This document shows, piece after piece, positions 1-5,820 of a DNA stretch of 7,284 nt (position 1 is its first letter; every line of letters starts with the position of its first letter). A program made the translations under genes and the position numbers. The stretch covers positions 1-7,284 of the forward strand of contig CAZRYZ010000063.1 of assembly GCA_964604465.1 (NCBI GenBank), given 5' to 3'. Origin of the DNA: Fluviibacter sp964604465 (GTDB taxonomy: Bacteria; Pseudomonadota; Gammaproteobacteria; Burkholderiales; Rhodocyclaceae). A model generated the notes under the pieces. The model searched no databases and was not told the DNA's origin. It worked only from the letters and a program-made list of their open reading frames with translations.

Positions 1-45
1 CATGATAACGATCCCCGTCATTCCCTCTAATCGATGTTCAAGCAT
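1..45 (-). CDS. 5' end of an unidentified gene whose N-terminus resembles that of the MltF-type protein
   Basis: Only the first 15 codons are in the window; the frame is open to the left edge and reads MLEHRLEGMTGIVIM. A purine-rich ribosome binding site (GGAAGGGG, 50-57) lies 4 bases before the ATG. The peptide aligns without gaps to the start of the MltF-type protein encoded at 2665-1193 (MLNHWLEGSTGTRGM), with 9 of 15 residues identical. Conserved Leu6, Glu7, Gly8, Thr10 and Gly11 all use different codons in the two genes, which is what selection on protein sequence would leave. The gene begins 51 bases after the stop of the acyltransferase gene with no visible terminator between them, so cotranscription is likely. 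I infer a paralogue, perhaps another exported transglycosylase or solute-binding protein, but 15 residues cannot establish function. A chance ORF is the main alternative. Confidence 0.5.
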   Translation of the reverse strand, partial: MLEHRLEGMTGIVIM

Positions 46-49
46 GGCG

Positions 50-57
50 CCCCTTCC
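50..57 (-). promoter_or_regulatory. Ribosome binding site of the left-edge partial gene
   Basis: GGAAGGGG lies 4 bases upstream of the ATG at 45. Together with CGCC and the start codon it closely resembles the block in front of the MltF-type gene (GAGAGGGGCACC then ATGCTT). This supports 45 as a real start codon. Confidence 0.5.
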
Positions 58-96
58 GAACTCATTCAGGCCATCAATTTACACCACCAAGAGCGC

Positions 97-957
97 TTAC
101 CTACTCGAGCGGGGGGTCTTGTATCGGTTATAGCCCCAGAGGTACTGGGACGGCATTCGCCGGATCATGGCTTCAAGCGCGCCGTTCATCTGAGCAGCCG
201 CCTCTTCAGGCACTTCGGACAGCGGTTCTTGCATCGGAACGATATGAAAGTAGTAGCCTTTGCCTTTGGGGAGACGTTCCAGCCCCACCGTGAAGATCGG
301 GCTATTACGAATAGCCTGCATCCGCTGCACCAGGGTAATGGTGTAGGCGTCCTTGCCAAAGAAGGGGGCATAAACGCCATCCCCTAAGGCAGGCACCTGA
401 TCAGGCAAGAAGCCGATCGTTTCGCCTTTCAACAGGGTTTTGACCAGACCTTTGACCCCCGCCTGAGTCCCCGGCACCAGCTTCAAGTCTGGCGACAGGC
501 GAATCATCTCGATGAATTGTTTCAGCCAACGCATTCTCGGTTCTTTGAAGATCACCGTGGCCTTGTGTCGCTGGGTATAGAAGGGACCGAGCATTTCAAA
601 GGCGCCGATATGCGGCGAGATCAGAATGACTCCTTTGCCCTGGGCCAGGGCCTCATCAATCAGCGACCAGTGGTCGCACTGAACGATCTGGGTAAGTTTG
701 CCTGTGTTGCGGGTTGCCCACAGGTAGGGCAATTCCAGAAACATCTGCAGCAACTGAATCATGGCTAAACGTGCCATGTCCGGCGTTGCATCCGGGTAGG
801 CCAAGCGCAAATTCTTTAGAGCACGCTTCTTGTAGGTGCCGGGCAGAATTGAACCCAGTTCGCCAAGGAGCGTGCCCAAACCTTGTAACACTGACAGGGG
901 AAGCAGACCCAGTGCCTTAAAGATTGCGTAGGCAAGGACTGCCAGAAATTTATCCAT
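97..957 (-). CDS. LpxL/HtrB-family lysophospholipid (lipid A) acyltransferase
   Basis: This 286-residue protein belongs to the Lip_A_acyltrans family, inner-membrane enzymes that use acyl-ACP to add a secondary acyl chain to lipid A (LpxL, LpxM) or a related lipid. Residues about 4-36 form a hydrophobic N-terminal anchor. The catalytic HX4(D/E) signature is present as His116 to Glu121 in SPHIGAFE, followed by the family's FKEPR segment (137-141), the G-T-Q-A-G block (163-167), GFLPDQVP (182-189) and the APFFG segment (197-201). The length is slightly below the roughly 300 residues of E. coli LpxL. The start at 957 is the first Met in frame, begins the anchor helix, and has a weak AGG 8 bases upstream. 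It stands 235 bases after the MltF-type gene, which suggests its own promoter. Exact acyl-chain and site specificity (LpxL versus LpxM type, or ornithine-lipid synthesis) cannot be read from the sequence, so no symbol is given. Confidence 0.88.
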   Translation of the reverse strand: MDKFLAVLAYAIFKALGLLPLSVLQGLGTLLGELGSILPGTYKKRALKNLRLAYPDATPDMARLAMIQLLQMFLELPYLWATRNTGKLTQIVQCDHWSLIDEALAQGKGVILISPHIGAFEMLGPFYTQRHKATVIFKEPRMRWLKQFIEMIRLSPDLKLVPGTQAGVKGLVKTLLKGETIGFLPDQVPALGDGVYAPFFGKDAYTITLVQRMQAIRNSPIFTVGLERLPKGKGYYFHIVPMQEPLSEVPEEAAAQMNGALEAMIRRMPSQYLWGYNRYKTPRSSR

Positions 958-1017
958 TGTTAGCGCCTGCCTCGGTACTTCTTGGTTCTAGCCACATGCC
1001 CATCTTGGGAGAATAGC

Positions 1018-1031
1018 GGGGCAAAAGCCCC
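1018..1031. repeat. Short perfect inverted repeat upstream of the acyltransferase gene
   Basis: GGGGC and GCCCC arms of 5 bp surround an AAAA loop (TTTT on the minus strand). It lies about 60 bases before the acyltransferase start. There is no T-run after it on either strand, so it is not a typical Rho-independent terminator. It might be a leader hairpin or chance. Confidence 0.35.
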
Positions 1032-1146
1032 AGATCGGGTGAAATTCAAGTGGCGAGAAAGTCTTGGGGGAATGGCGGCGCGGTGAGGCGGAACGCATCC
1101 GACGAGCCAGAAACACTAAATGAACGTCGCGCACTCACAATACATG

Positions 1147-1175
1147 AAAAACAAGGCAGAAAGGGCTTTATTTTT
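1147..1175 (-). terminator. Possible weak terminator after the MltF-type gene
   Basis: On the minus strand AAAAATAAAG and CCTTGTTTTT can pair as an AT-rich stem of 9 pairs, one of them a G-U wobble, with one mismatch. The loop is about 9 bases and the T-tract forms part of the 3' arm. It starts 17 bases after the TGA at 1193. The low GC of the stem makes it a weak candidate. Confidence 0.35.
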
Positions 1176-1192
1176 GACGGAGTTGCACGTGC

Positions 1193-2665
1193 TCAATCTG
1201 TTCGCTTGGCCGATCGATCAGTATCTACGAGGAGCATTTCCTGATCAAGGGCTGATTTCCGCTGGCGCACGTCATAGGTGACATAGTATTTGTAGACGTT
1301 ACGTACATAGAAAAATGTCTCCAGTCCCATCATTTTTGCGGCGGCCATTTCTACATTGAGAAACCATGTGTTGGGGTCGAACCCCATTTTTTTTGCAAGT
1401 TCACGGGCTTTGCGAATATTGTCGAGGCCTGCGTTATAGGCGGCAGTTGCAAACAGTGCGCGCTCCATCCGGGTGAGCTCATCGTCGATGATCATGCCAT
1501 AGAGTAGGGTGCTCATGTATTTGGCACCGGCATGAATATTGGGTTCCAGCTCACGGATATTGCCGACTTTCATGGAGGCCCCCGTGGCGGGTAGGAGCTG
1601 CATGACACCAACCGCGCCCATCGGACTTATGAGACTCTGGTTAAGCATGGATTCCTCAAAGCCGATTGCCGCAACAAACAGCGGATCAAGACGATTCTCC
1701 GGGCCATATCGATCAAAGTAAGGTTTCATGGTGAGATAGCGCGACCATTCGGGCGCGGTGGCCGGGTTCTTTAATGCATGCTCCCGATACTTAAAATCGC
1801 CATTTCGATAGATTTCCAAGGCCTTGTCGAGGTAGGGACTCATCACAAAACCAGTAATGTCATCGGCAAGTGCTTTGTTGTCCTTGCCAACAATCAGGCC
1901 TTCGGTCGTATCGCCAGGCGTCGCAGTGTCTTCGTTAATATGGATATTTTTAAGTAGCGGCTTCCAGAGATTGGCTTTCCATAGTGCCACGTACACGTGC
2001 GGTACCAGCCCATCATTCAACATCTGCAAAAAATCTTCGTCATCAAGGACGAGTTGATCCTTGTATACGTGAACGGTTGCTTTGCCAGATTTTAGTAGCG
2101 CTTTATTCAGCGCATTAAAAACCGGGGTGTCCGTCTGTCTCCCCAGGCAAACCATCTCGCCAGAAAGTTCGCTGAGGTTTGTTTTAGGGGGTTCCGATAC
2201 ATTCGAAACGAGCACGTGGCGTTCGTGGCGGGGATGCGGGAATACGATGTAATGGGCAGCGTCAAGCTTGGGCGTATATTCGTCGATATAGCCGTAGGCA
2301 AAGTCAGCCTGCCCGGCATCGACCGCTTGCACAAGTTGACCAGGTATGGTGGGTACGATCTTGACCCGAATGGTCTTCTTGTATTTGTCCGTCAGAAACT
2401 TGCTCAGATAGTTGGACATGACCGGGGAGGTGCCCAGCTTATGTGTCTTTGCATCCACATAGGTGGTTCGACTATAGGGGACAGCCATTCTGACTTCACC
2501 CTTGGCGAGCATTTCGGCGTATGTGCGTTGGCTCGCTGCCCCATCGCTCGGAGCTGCACCGCTGAGCGACGCGCCAAGGCTAAGGCAAGCTGCCACAATG
2601 AGGCGGGTGAAATGCGTCATCATGCCTCGGGTGCCAGTGCTGCCTTCGAGCCAATGGTTAAGCAT
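1193..2665 (-). CDS. mltF: MltF-type periplasmic lytic transglycosylase (solute-binding domain plus SLT domain)
   Basis: The 490-residue protein has the MltF architecture: an exported bacterial extracellular solute-binding (family 3-like) domain at about residues 50-300, then a C-terminal Slt-type lytic transglycosylase domain at about 320-465. The SLT motifs are intact: the catalytic Glu (most likely Glu338) in GFEESM, the SPMGAVGVMQLLPATG block (347-362), HAGAKYMSTLL (378-388), TAAYNAG (407-413) and YVRNVYKYY (453-461). Such enzymes cleave the MurNAc-GlcNAc bond to form 1,6-anhydro-MurNAc ends; the first domain regulates this in E. coli MltF, which is 518 residues long. A signal peptide is visible (hydrophobic core LIVAACLSLGASLSG, cleavage near Ala37-Ala38). 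The start at 2665 has a good ribosome binding site, but it gives an unusually long n-region; Met15 or Met16 is an alternative. The gene is visibly more AT-rich than ftsY and contains an A8 run in the SLT part. It follows rpoH across a strong terminator. Confidence 0.9.
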   Translation of the reverse strand: MLNHWLEGSTGTRGMMTHFTRLIVAACLSLGASLSGAAPSDGAASQRTYAEMLAKGEVRMAVPYSRTTYVDAKTHKLGTSPVMSNYLSKFLTDKYKKTIRVKIVPTIPGQLVQAVDAGQADFAYGYIDEYTPKLDAAHYIVFPHPRHERHVLVSNVSEPPKTNLSELSGEMVCLGRQTDTPVFNALNKALLKSGKATVHVYKDQLVLDDEDFLQMLNDGLVPHVYVALWKANLWKPLLKNIHINEDTATPGDTTEGLIVGKDNKALADDITGFVMSPYLDKALEIYRNGDFKYREHALKNPATAPEWSRYLTMKPYFDRYGPENRLDPLFVAAIGFEESMLNQSLISPMGAVGVMQLLPATGASMKVGNIRELEPNIHAGAKYMSTLLYGMIIDDELTRMERALFATAAYNAGLDNIRKARELAKKMGFDPNTWFLNVEMAAAKMMGLETFFYVRNVYKYYVTYDVRQRKSALDQEMLLVDTDRSAKRTD

Positions 2666-2669
2666 GGTG

Positions 2670-2677
2670 CCCCTCTC
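2670..2677 (-). promoter_or_regulatory. Ribosome binding site of the MltF-type gene
   Basis: GAGAGGGG ends 4 bases before the ATG at 2665 and favours that start over the ATGATG at codons 15-16, where GAGG is too close to the first ATG. Its GAGGGG part (2670-2675) is complementary, with one G-U pair, to CUCCUC in the loop of the terminator just upstream. Confidence 0.6.
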
Positions 2678-2680
2678 AAA

Positions 2681-2709
2681 TTAAAAGGGCCACCGAGGAG
2701 TGGTGGCCC
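2681..2709 (-). terminator. Rho-independent terminator after rpoH
   Basis: On the minus strand a perfect 8-bp GC-rich stem (GGGCCACC with GGTGGCCC) closes a 7-base loop (ACTCCTC) and is followed at once by TTTTAATTT. It begins 18 bases after the rpoH stop. The T-tract ends only a few bases before the MltF-type ribosome binding site, so any transcript that begins upstream must read through it to express that gene. Confidence 0.85.
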
Positions 2710-2727
2710 CCCTTGCGCTGTCCCCTG

Positions 2728-3612
2728 TTAAGCGGGTGCCAGATGCGTCCGCAGCGACTTTAAAGCCTTGGCTTCGATCTGGCGGATGCGCTCGGCAGAA
2801 ACGCCGTACTCGTCGGCCAGATCCTGCAGCGTGGCACCGCCATCGTCGGCCAGCCAGCGTGAGGTCACGATATGGCGGCTACGATCATCGAGCTGCGACA
2901 GAGCCTGTTGAAGGCCTTCGCTATGCAGGTGGTCGCGGTCGCGGCCTTCCAGCACGGCGGTCGGTTCCATCGAGTCATCGGCCAGGTAGTCGATCGGGGC
3001 GAAGTTGTCTTCGTCCGACACGTCCGGACCCGGGTCGAGCGCAATGTCGCGACCGGTCATGCGCATATCCATCTCGCGCACATCGGATTCCGAGACGTTC
3101 AGCTCGCTGGCAATGGCTTCAGCCGTGGCCTGATCCAGGTGACTGGCATTGCCCTTCATGCTGCGCAGGTTGAAGAACAGCTTGCGCTGGGCTTTGGTGG
3201 TGGCGACTTTGACGAGGCGCCAGTTCTTCAGGATGTATTCGTGGATTTCGGCCTTGATCCAGTGCATGGCAAAGGAGACCAGGCGCACGCCGCGCTCCGG
3301 GTCGAAACGCTTGACGGCCTTCATCAGGCCGATGTTGCCTTCCTGGATGAGGTCGGCGTGCGGCAGACCATAGCCCAGATACTGACGGGCGGTGGAAACT
3401 ACCAGCCGCAGGTGGGACAGAATCAGTTGACGGGCAGCGTCCAGATCGTCGCTGTCGCGCAGGCGGCGAGCCAACCCCTGCTCTTCTTGTTCGGTGAGCA
3501 TGGGGTATTGCTGCACGGCGCGGATGTAACCATCCAGATTGCCGACCGGTGACGGCATGGCCGTCAGGGCGTTCATTTTCGGGTTCGCAATAGTCATTGC
3601 TGTGGTACTCAT
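2728..3612 (-). CDS. rpoH: RNA polymerase heat-shock sigma factor RpoH (sigma-32)
   Basis: This is a complete group 3 sigma-70-family factor of 294 residues (E. coli RpoH has 284). It directs RNA polymerase to heat-shock promoters of chaperone and protease genes. Region 1.2/2.1 covers roughly 26-80, with LSHLRLVVSTARQY at 65-78. The core-binding region 2.2 contains HADLIQEGNIGLMKAVKRF (85-103), and regions 2.3-2.4 contain FAMHWIKAEIHEYILKNWRLVK (114-135). The diagnostic RpoH box QRKLFFNLR is at 142-150. Region 4.2, a helix-turn-helix reading the -35 element, is TLQDLADEYGVSAERIRQIE (261-280). The start at 3612 is preceded by AGGA with 5-base spacing. A CIRCE operator ends 27 bases before the start codon, suggesting HrcA repression on top of whatever sigma factor reads the promoter. 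The gene is bracketed by terminators at 3673-3700 and 2681-2709 and so appears to be a single-gene unit. Confidence 0.97.
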   Translation of the reverse strand: MSTTAMTIANPKMNALTAMPSPVGNLDGYIRAVQQYPMLTEQEEQGLARRLRDSDDLDAARQLILSHLRLVVSTARQYLGYGLPHADLIQEGNIGLMKAVKRFDPERGVRLVSFAMHWIKAEIHEYILKNWRLVKVATTKAQRKLFFNLRSMKGNASHLDQATAEAIASELNVSESDVREMDMRMTGRDIALDPGPDVSDEDNFAPIDYLADDSMEPTAVLEGRDRDHLHSEGLQQALSQLDDRSRHIVTSRWLADDGGATLQDLADEYGVSAERIRQIEAKALKSLRTHLAPA

Positions 3613-3617
3613 GATAT

Positions 3618-3624
3618 TCCTCTC
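3618..3624 (-). promoter_or_regulatory. Ribosome binding site of rpoH
   Basis: GAGAGGA lies 5 bases before the ATG at 3612 and fixes the start of rpoH. It is the strongest Shine-Dalgarno match among the complete genes here, apart from that of the MltF-type gene. Confidence 0.7.
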
Positions 3625-3627
3625 GTT

Positions 3628-3666
3628 ATTATCGTTGTTTTAGCACTCAAGGCAATAGAGTGCCAA
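3628..3666 (-). promoter_or_regulatory. Candidate rpoH promoter overlapping the CIRCE site
   Basis: Two sigma-70-like arrangements are visible. One is TTGGCA (3661-3666) with an 18-base spacer to TAAAAC (3637-3642). The other is TTGCCT (3650-3655) with a 16-base spacer to GATAAT (3628-3633). The second has the better -10 but would start the transcript almost inside the ribosome binding site. Either overlaps the operator, which fits repression by blocking polymerase. No sigma-32-type promoter was seen. Confidence 0.35.
3640..3666. promoter_or_regulatory. CIRCE operator (HrcA binding site) upstream of rpoH
   Basis: The plus strand reads TTAGCACTC, 9 bases, then GAGTGCCAA. The CIRCE consensus is TTAGCACTC-N9-GAGTGCTAA, so 17 of 18 arm positions match and the 9-base spacer is exact; the one difference is C for T at 3664. 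CIRCE is bound by the HrcA repressor, which itself depends on GroEL for activity, and normally controls groESL and dnaK operons. Its position between the upstream terminator and the rpoH ribosome binding site indicates that HrcA represses rpoH under non-stress conditions. The site is clearly seen; the regulation is inferred. Confidence 0.92.
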
Positions 3667-3672
3667 AACCGA

Positions 3673-3700
3673 AAAAAGTTCCCGGAAATCCGAACTTTTT
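3673..3700. terminator. Terminator between chaA and rpoH
   Basis: Nine-base perfect arms AAAAAGTTC (3673-3681) and GAACTTTTT (3692-3700) flank a 10-base loop that can itself form a short GG/CC extension. On the minus strand the hairpin starts 1 base after the chaA stop and ends in a T6 run; on the plus strand it also ends in T5. It separates the ftsY-chaA unit from the rpoH promoter and may work in both directions. Confidence 0.75.
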
Positions 3701-3701
3701 A

Positions 3702-4841
3702 TCAGGGAACGACGATGAGGAAGCCGTAGGTTAGAAAAAGTACCAATAAAACAGCACCATGCATCAGGTTGGTACGGTGCGTGGCTAGGGCAATGTTGGC
3801 TACCCAGAGGGTGGAAATCAGCAGGATCATCTCGCGGGCGGGGAGGCCCAACTCGATGGTGTGACCCAGGGCGCTGACAATGATCAGGATGGTCGGTACG
3901 CTCAGCGACAGGGTCGCCAGGCCGCTGCCCAGCGCAATATTCACCGCACGTTGCAGGCGGTTGCGATAGGCAGCATTGATCGAGGCCAGGCATTCCGGTG
4001 CCAGAACCAGCATCGCTACAATCAGGCCGGCAAGCTGTTCCGGGAGGTCCCGGTCTTCCAGACGCTGATCGACGACGACTGCCATTTCTTCGGCCAGCAA
4101 CACCACTAGCAACAGGCTGCCGAGCAGCCAGGCCAGGTGCTTGAGACGGTAGAACGGGGGCGCCTTTGTGCCATGCGGGACAGAGGGCTCCAGCTTGGCG
4201 TCAAAGGTCATCGGCTCCGGGGCCGAGTTGTCAACGAACATCTGACGGTGTCGCCGGGTCTGGATAAACAGGAAAATGGCGTAGAGCAGCAAGGCCACCA
4301 CGGAGACAAAGATCTCTTGCGACAGGGCGAGGGTTGGGCCGACGGTGCTGTTGGTGAAATTGGGCATGATCAGCACAAAAATCGCCAGCGGAATGATCAG
4401 GCCGAGGTAGGTGAGCGCCCCTTCGGTGTTGGCGACCTGTTGCTTGTGCACAAAGGCACCAATCAGCATGGCCATGCCCAGCATAAAGCCCACGGTGATC
4501 ATGACGGTGGCCGAGATCGTGTCACGCACAAAGGTCGGATTGCCTTCGCCATGCCCCAGCACCGTCACCATGATGGCTACTTCGATAATCGTGGCCGACA
4601 GGGTCAGGATCAGGGTGCCGTAGGGCTCGCCGAGCATTTCGGCCAGCTCGTCGGCGTGGTAAGTGACGCGGAAGACGCAGCCCAGGCTGACCAGAAACAG
4701 ACCCAGAGCAACCAAGCCAGTATACGGAATGGCATCAACAGGATAAGGCAGTTGCCAGATCGTGAGCAGAGTAATCAGACCGACCAAAAGCGGCCACTCG
4801 CGCCAGAACGGCTGCGTCATCGTGTTGTGCGTGTGCGCCAT
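3702..4841 (-). CDS. chaA: ChaA-type calcium/cation:proton antiporter (CaCA superfamily)
   Basis: The 379-residue polytopic inner-membrane protein has about 10-11 hydrophobic segments and the two inverted alpha-repeats of the CaCA superfamily. The first repeat is in GEPYGTLILTLSATIIEVAI (71-90) with acidic Glu87. The second is around AGLIVAMLVLAPECLASINA (271-290) with Glu283, followed by NIALGSGLATLSLSVP (301-316). The paired Glu residues coordinate the cation. A hydrophilic loop (about 195-233) separates the halves. Length and motifs match E. coli ChaA (366 residues), which exports Ca2+, Na+ or K+ in exchange for protons, mainly at alkaline pH or high salt. The start codon is 3 bases after the ftsY stop and has no clear Shine-Dalgarno sequence, which suggests translational coupling to ftsY; Met8 is an alternative start. 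It takes the position held by ftsE-ftsX in many proteobacteria. The transported ion is not certain. Confidence 0.9.
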   Translation of the reverse strand: MAHTHNTMTQPFWREWPLLVGLITLLTIWQLPYPVDAIPYTGLVALGLFLVSLGCVFRVTYHADELAEMLGEPYGTLILTLSATIIEVAIMVTVLGHGEGNPTFVRDTISATVMITVGFMLGMAMLIGAFVHKQQVANTEGALTYLGLIIPLAIFVLIMPNFTNSTVGPTLALSQEIFVSVVALLLYAIFLFIQTRRHRQMFVDNSAPEPMTFDAKLEPSVPHGTKAPPFYRLKHLAWLLGSLLLVVLLAEEMAVVVDQRLEDRDLPEQLAGLIVAMLVLAPECLASINAAYRNRLQRAVNIALGSGLATLSLSVPTILIIVSALGHTIELGLPAREMILLISTLWVANIALATHRTNLMHGAVLLVLFLTYGFLIVVP

Positions 4842-4844
4842 GGA

Positions 4845-5804
4845 TTAATGCCCGAGAAGCGCTTCAGCGAAGGCACGGGCGGAGAAGGGTTGAAGATCCT
4901 CGACCTGCTCACCCACGCCGATATAGCGGACCGGTTTCGGGCACTGGCAGGCAATTGCGGCCAAGACGCCGCCCTTGGCGGAACCATCCAGTTTGGTGAT
5001 CACCAGACCACTCACGTTGATGGCCTTATCGAAGGCTTTGACCTGCGCGATCGCGTTCTGGCCGATCGTGCCATCCAGCACCAGCAAGACTTCATGCGGG
5101 GCACTCGCCTCAGCCTTGGTGATCACGCGCCGGATCTTGGCGATCTCGTCCATCAGATGCATCTGGGTGGGCAGGCGTCCGGCTGTATCGGCGAGCACGA
5201 CATGGATGCCGCGTGCGCGGGCCGCCTGAACGGCATCAAAGATCACGGCCGACGGGTCGCCGCCCTCCTGCGAAATCACGGTGACGTTATTGCGCTCGCC
5301 CCAGGCCTGTAATTGTTCGCGGGCGGCGGCGCGGAAAGTGTCGCCCGCGGCCAGCAGCACCGAGTGACCGGCGGCCTGAAAGTGGTGCGCCAGTTTGCCC
5401 AGGGTGGTGGTTTTACCGGCCCCGTTGATGCCGGCGACCATGATGACAAAGGGGGCACCCGGCGGCGGGTTGATCGACAGGGGGGCTTCAAGCGGCTGCA
5501 GGAGCTGGGTCAGGCTGTCGATCAGCGCGGCCTGAATGGCCTCGGGGGTTTGCAGGTTGTCGCGGCGGGCCTTCAGGCGAAGCTCTTCGAGGAGCTTGAC
5601 GGTGGCTTCGACGCCCACATCAGCCGACAGCAGGAGGGACTCGAGTTCCTCGAGCAGCTCATCGTCGACCTTGCCCCGCGAAAACAGACTGCGGACCGAA
5701 CCGCCGATTTGCTGACGGGTTTTGGTGAGTCCGGCAAACAGGCGATCCCGCCAGGAGCGGCGCGGTGCCGTTTGGGAATCGGTGTTGGCATTGGCATCAG
5801 TCAT
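4845..5804 (-). CDS. ftsY: Signal recognition particle receptor FtsY
   Basis: FtsY is the membrane-associated SRP GTPase that receives Ffh-ribosome-nascent chain complexes and passes inner-membrane proteins to SecYEG. The 319 residues consist of a short basic/amphipathic N-terminus (about 15-45, with RRSWRDRLFAGL and the lipid-binding-helix-like GGSVRSLFSRGK), an N domain (about 47-110) and the G domain. GTPase motifs are all present: G1 GINGAGKTTT (125-134), G2 DTFRAAA (155-161), G3 DTAGR (206-210), G4 TKLD (270-273) and G5 GVGE (296-299). The SRP-family DGTIGQNA element (244-251) has Ile where Thr is usual. The long acidic A domain of E. coli FtsY (497 residues) is missing, as in many other bacteria. 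The ATG at 5804 has AAGGA 12 bases upstream, wider than ideal. The gene is divergent from the M16 peptidase gene and appears to be cotranscribed with chaA. Confidence 0.97.
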   Translation of the reverse strand: MTDANANTDSQTAPRRSWRDRLFAGLTKTRQQIGGSVRSLFSRGKVDDELLEELESLLLSADVGVEATVKLLEELRLKARRDNLQTPEAIQAALIDSLTQLLQPLEAPLSINPPPGAPFVIMVAGINGAGKTTTLGKLAHHFQAAGHSVLLAAGDTFRAAAREQLQAWGERNNVTVISQEGGDPSAVIFDAVQAARARGIHVVLADTAGRLPTQMHLMDEIAKIRRVITKAEASAPHEVLLVLDGTIGQNAIAQVKAFDKAINVSGLVITKLDGSAKGGVLAAIACQCPKPVRYIGVGEQVEDLQPFSARAFAEALLGH

Positions 5805-5820
5805 GAGGCACGGGTATCCT
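5785..5820 (+). promoter_or_regulatory. Possible promoter for the M16 peptidase gene
   Basis: TTGGCA (5791-5796) is separated by 18 bases from TATCCT (5815-5820); a second TTGGCA directly precedes it (5785-5790). This would give a leader of about 22-25 bases before the ATG at 5850. The -35 lies inside the start of ftsY. The match is moderate and could be chance. Confidence 0.25.

Larger units (their letters stand above)
958..1192. other. Intergenic gap between the MltF-type and acyltransferase genes
   Basis: These 235 bases hold no convincing gene. Next to the MltF-type stop is an AT-rich imperfect hairpin that could be a terminator (1147-1175). Nearer the acyltransferase start is a perfect short inverted repeat, GGGGC-AAAA-GCCCC (1018-1031), without a T-tract on either side, and a weaker CCCA-TCT-TGGG repeat (999-1009). 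I found no well-spaced -35/-10 pair for the acyltransferase gene, although it probably starts here. Confidence 0.5.

Noticed and set aside
34..387. A 117-codon plus-strand open frame over the end of the acyltransferase gene
   Set aside because: It is antisense to a family-typical C-terminus and to the partial gene start at the left edge, without a ribosome binding site.
1045..1050. CTTGAA on the minus strand as a sigma-32 -35 element for the acyltransferase gene
   Set aside because: No CCCCAT-like -10 element follows at the required 13-17 bases.
1050..1244. A 64-codon plus-strand open frame in the gap after the MltF-type gene
   Set aside because: There is no good start signal, it overlaps the MltF-type 3' end, and the product has no recognisable features.
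2872..3552. A 226-codon plus-strand open frame antisense to rpoH
   Set aside because: It is a shadow of the conserved rpoH reading frame; its product shows no motif, signal peptide or ribosome binding site.
3651..3665. A sigma-54-like TGGCAC and TTGC pair upstream of rpoH
   Set aside because: The GG to GC spacing is 9 bases rather than the strictly required 10, and the bases are accounted for by the CIRCE arm.
4137..5312. A 391-codon plus-strand open frame antisense to chaA and ftsY
   Set aside because: It spans two well-supported genes on the other strand, has a low-complexity Gly/Asp/Gln/His-rich product with no domain, and is explained by high GC in the coding genes.
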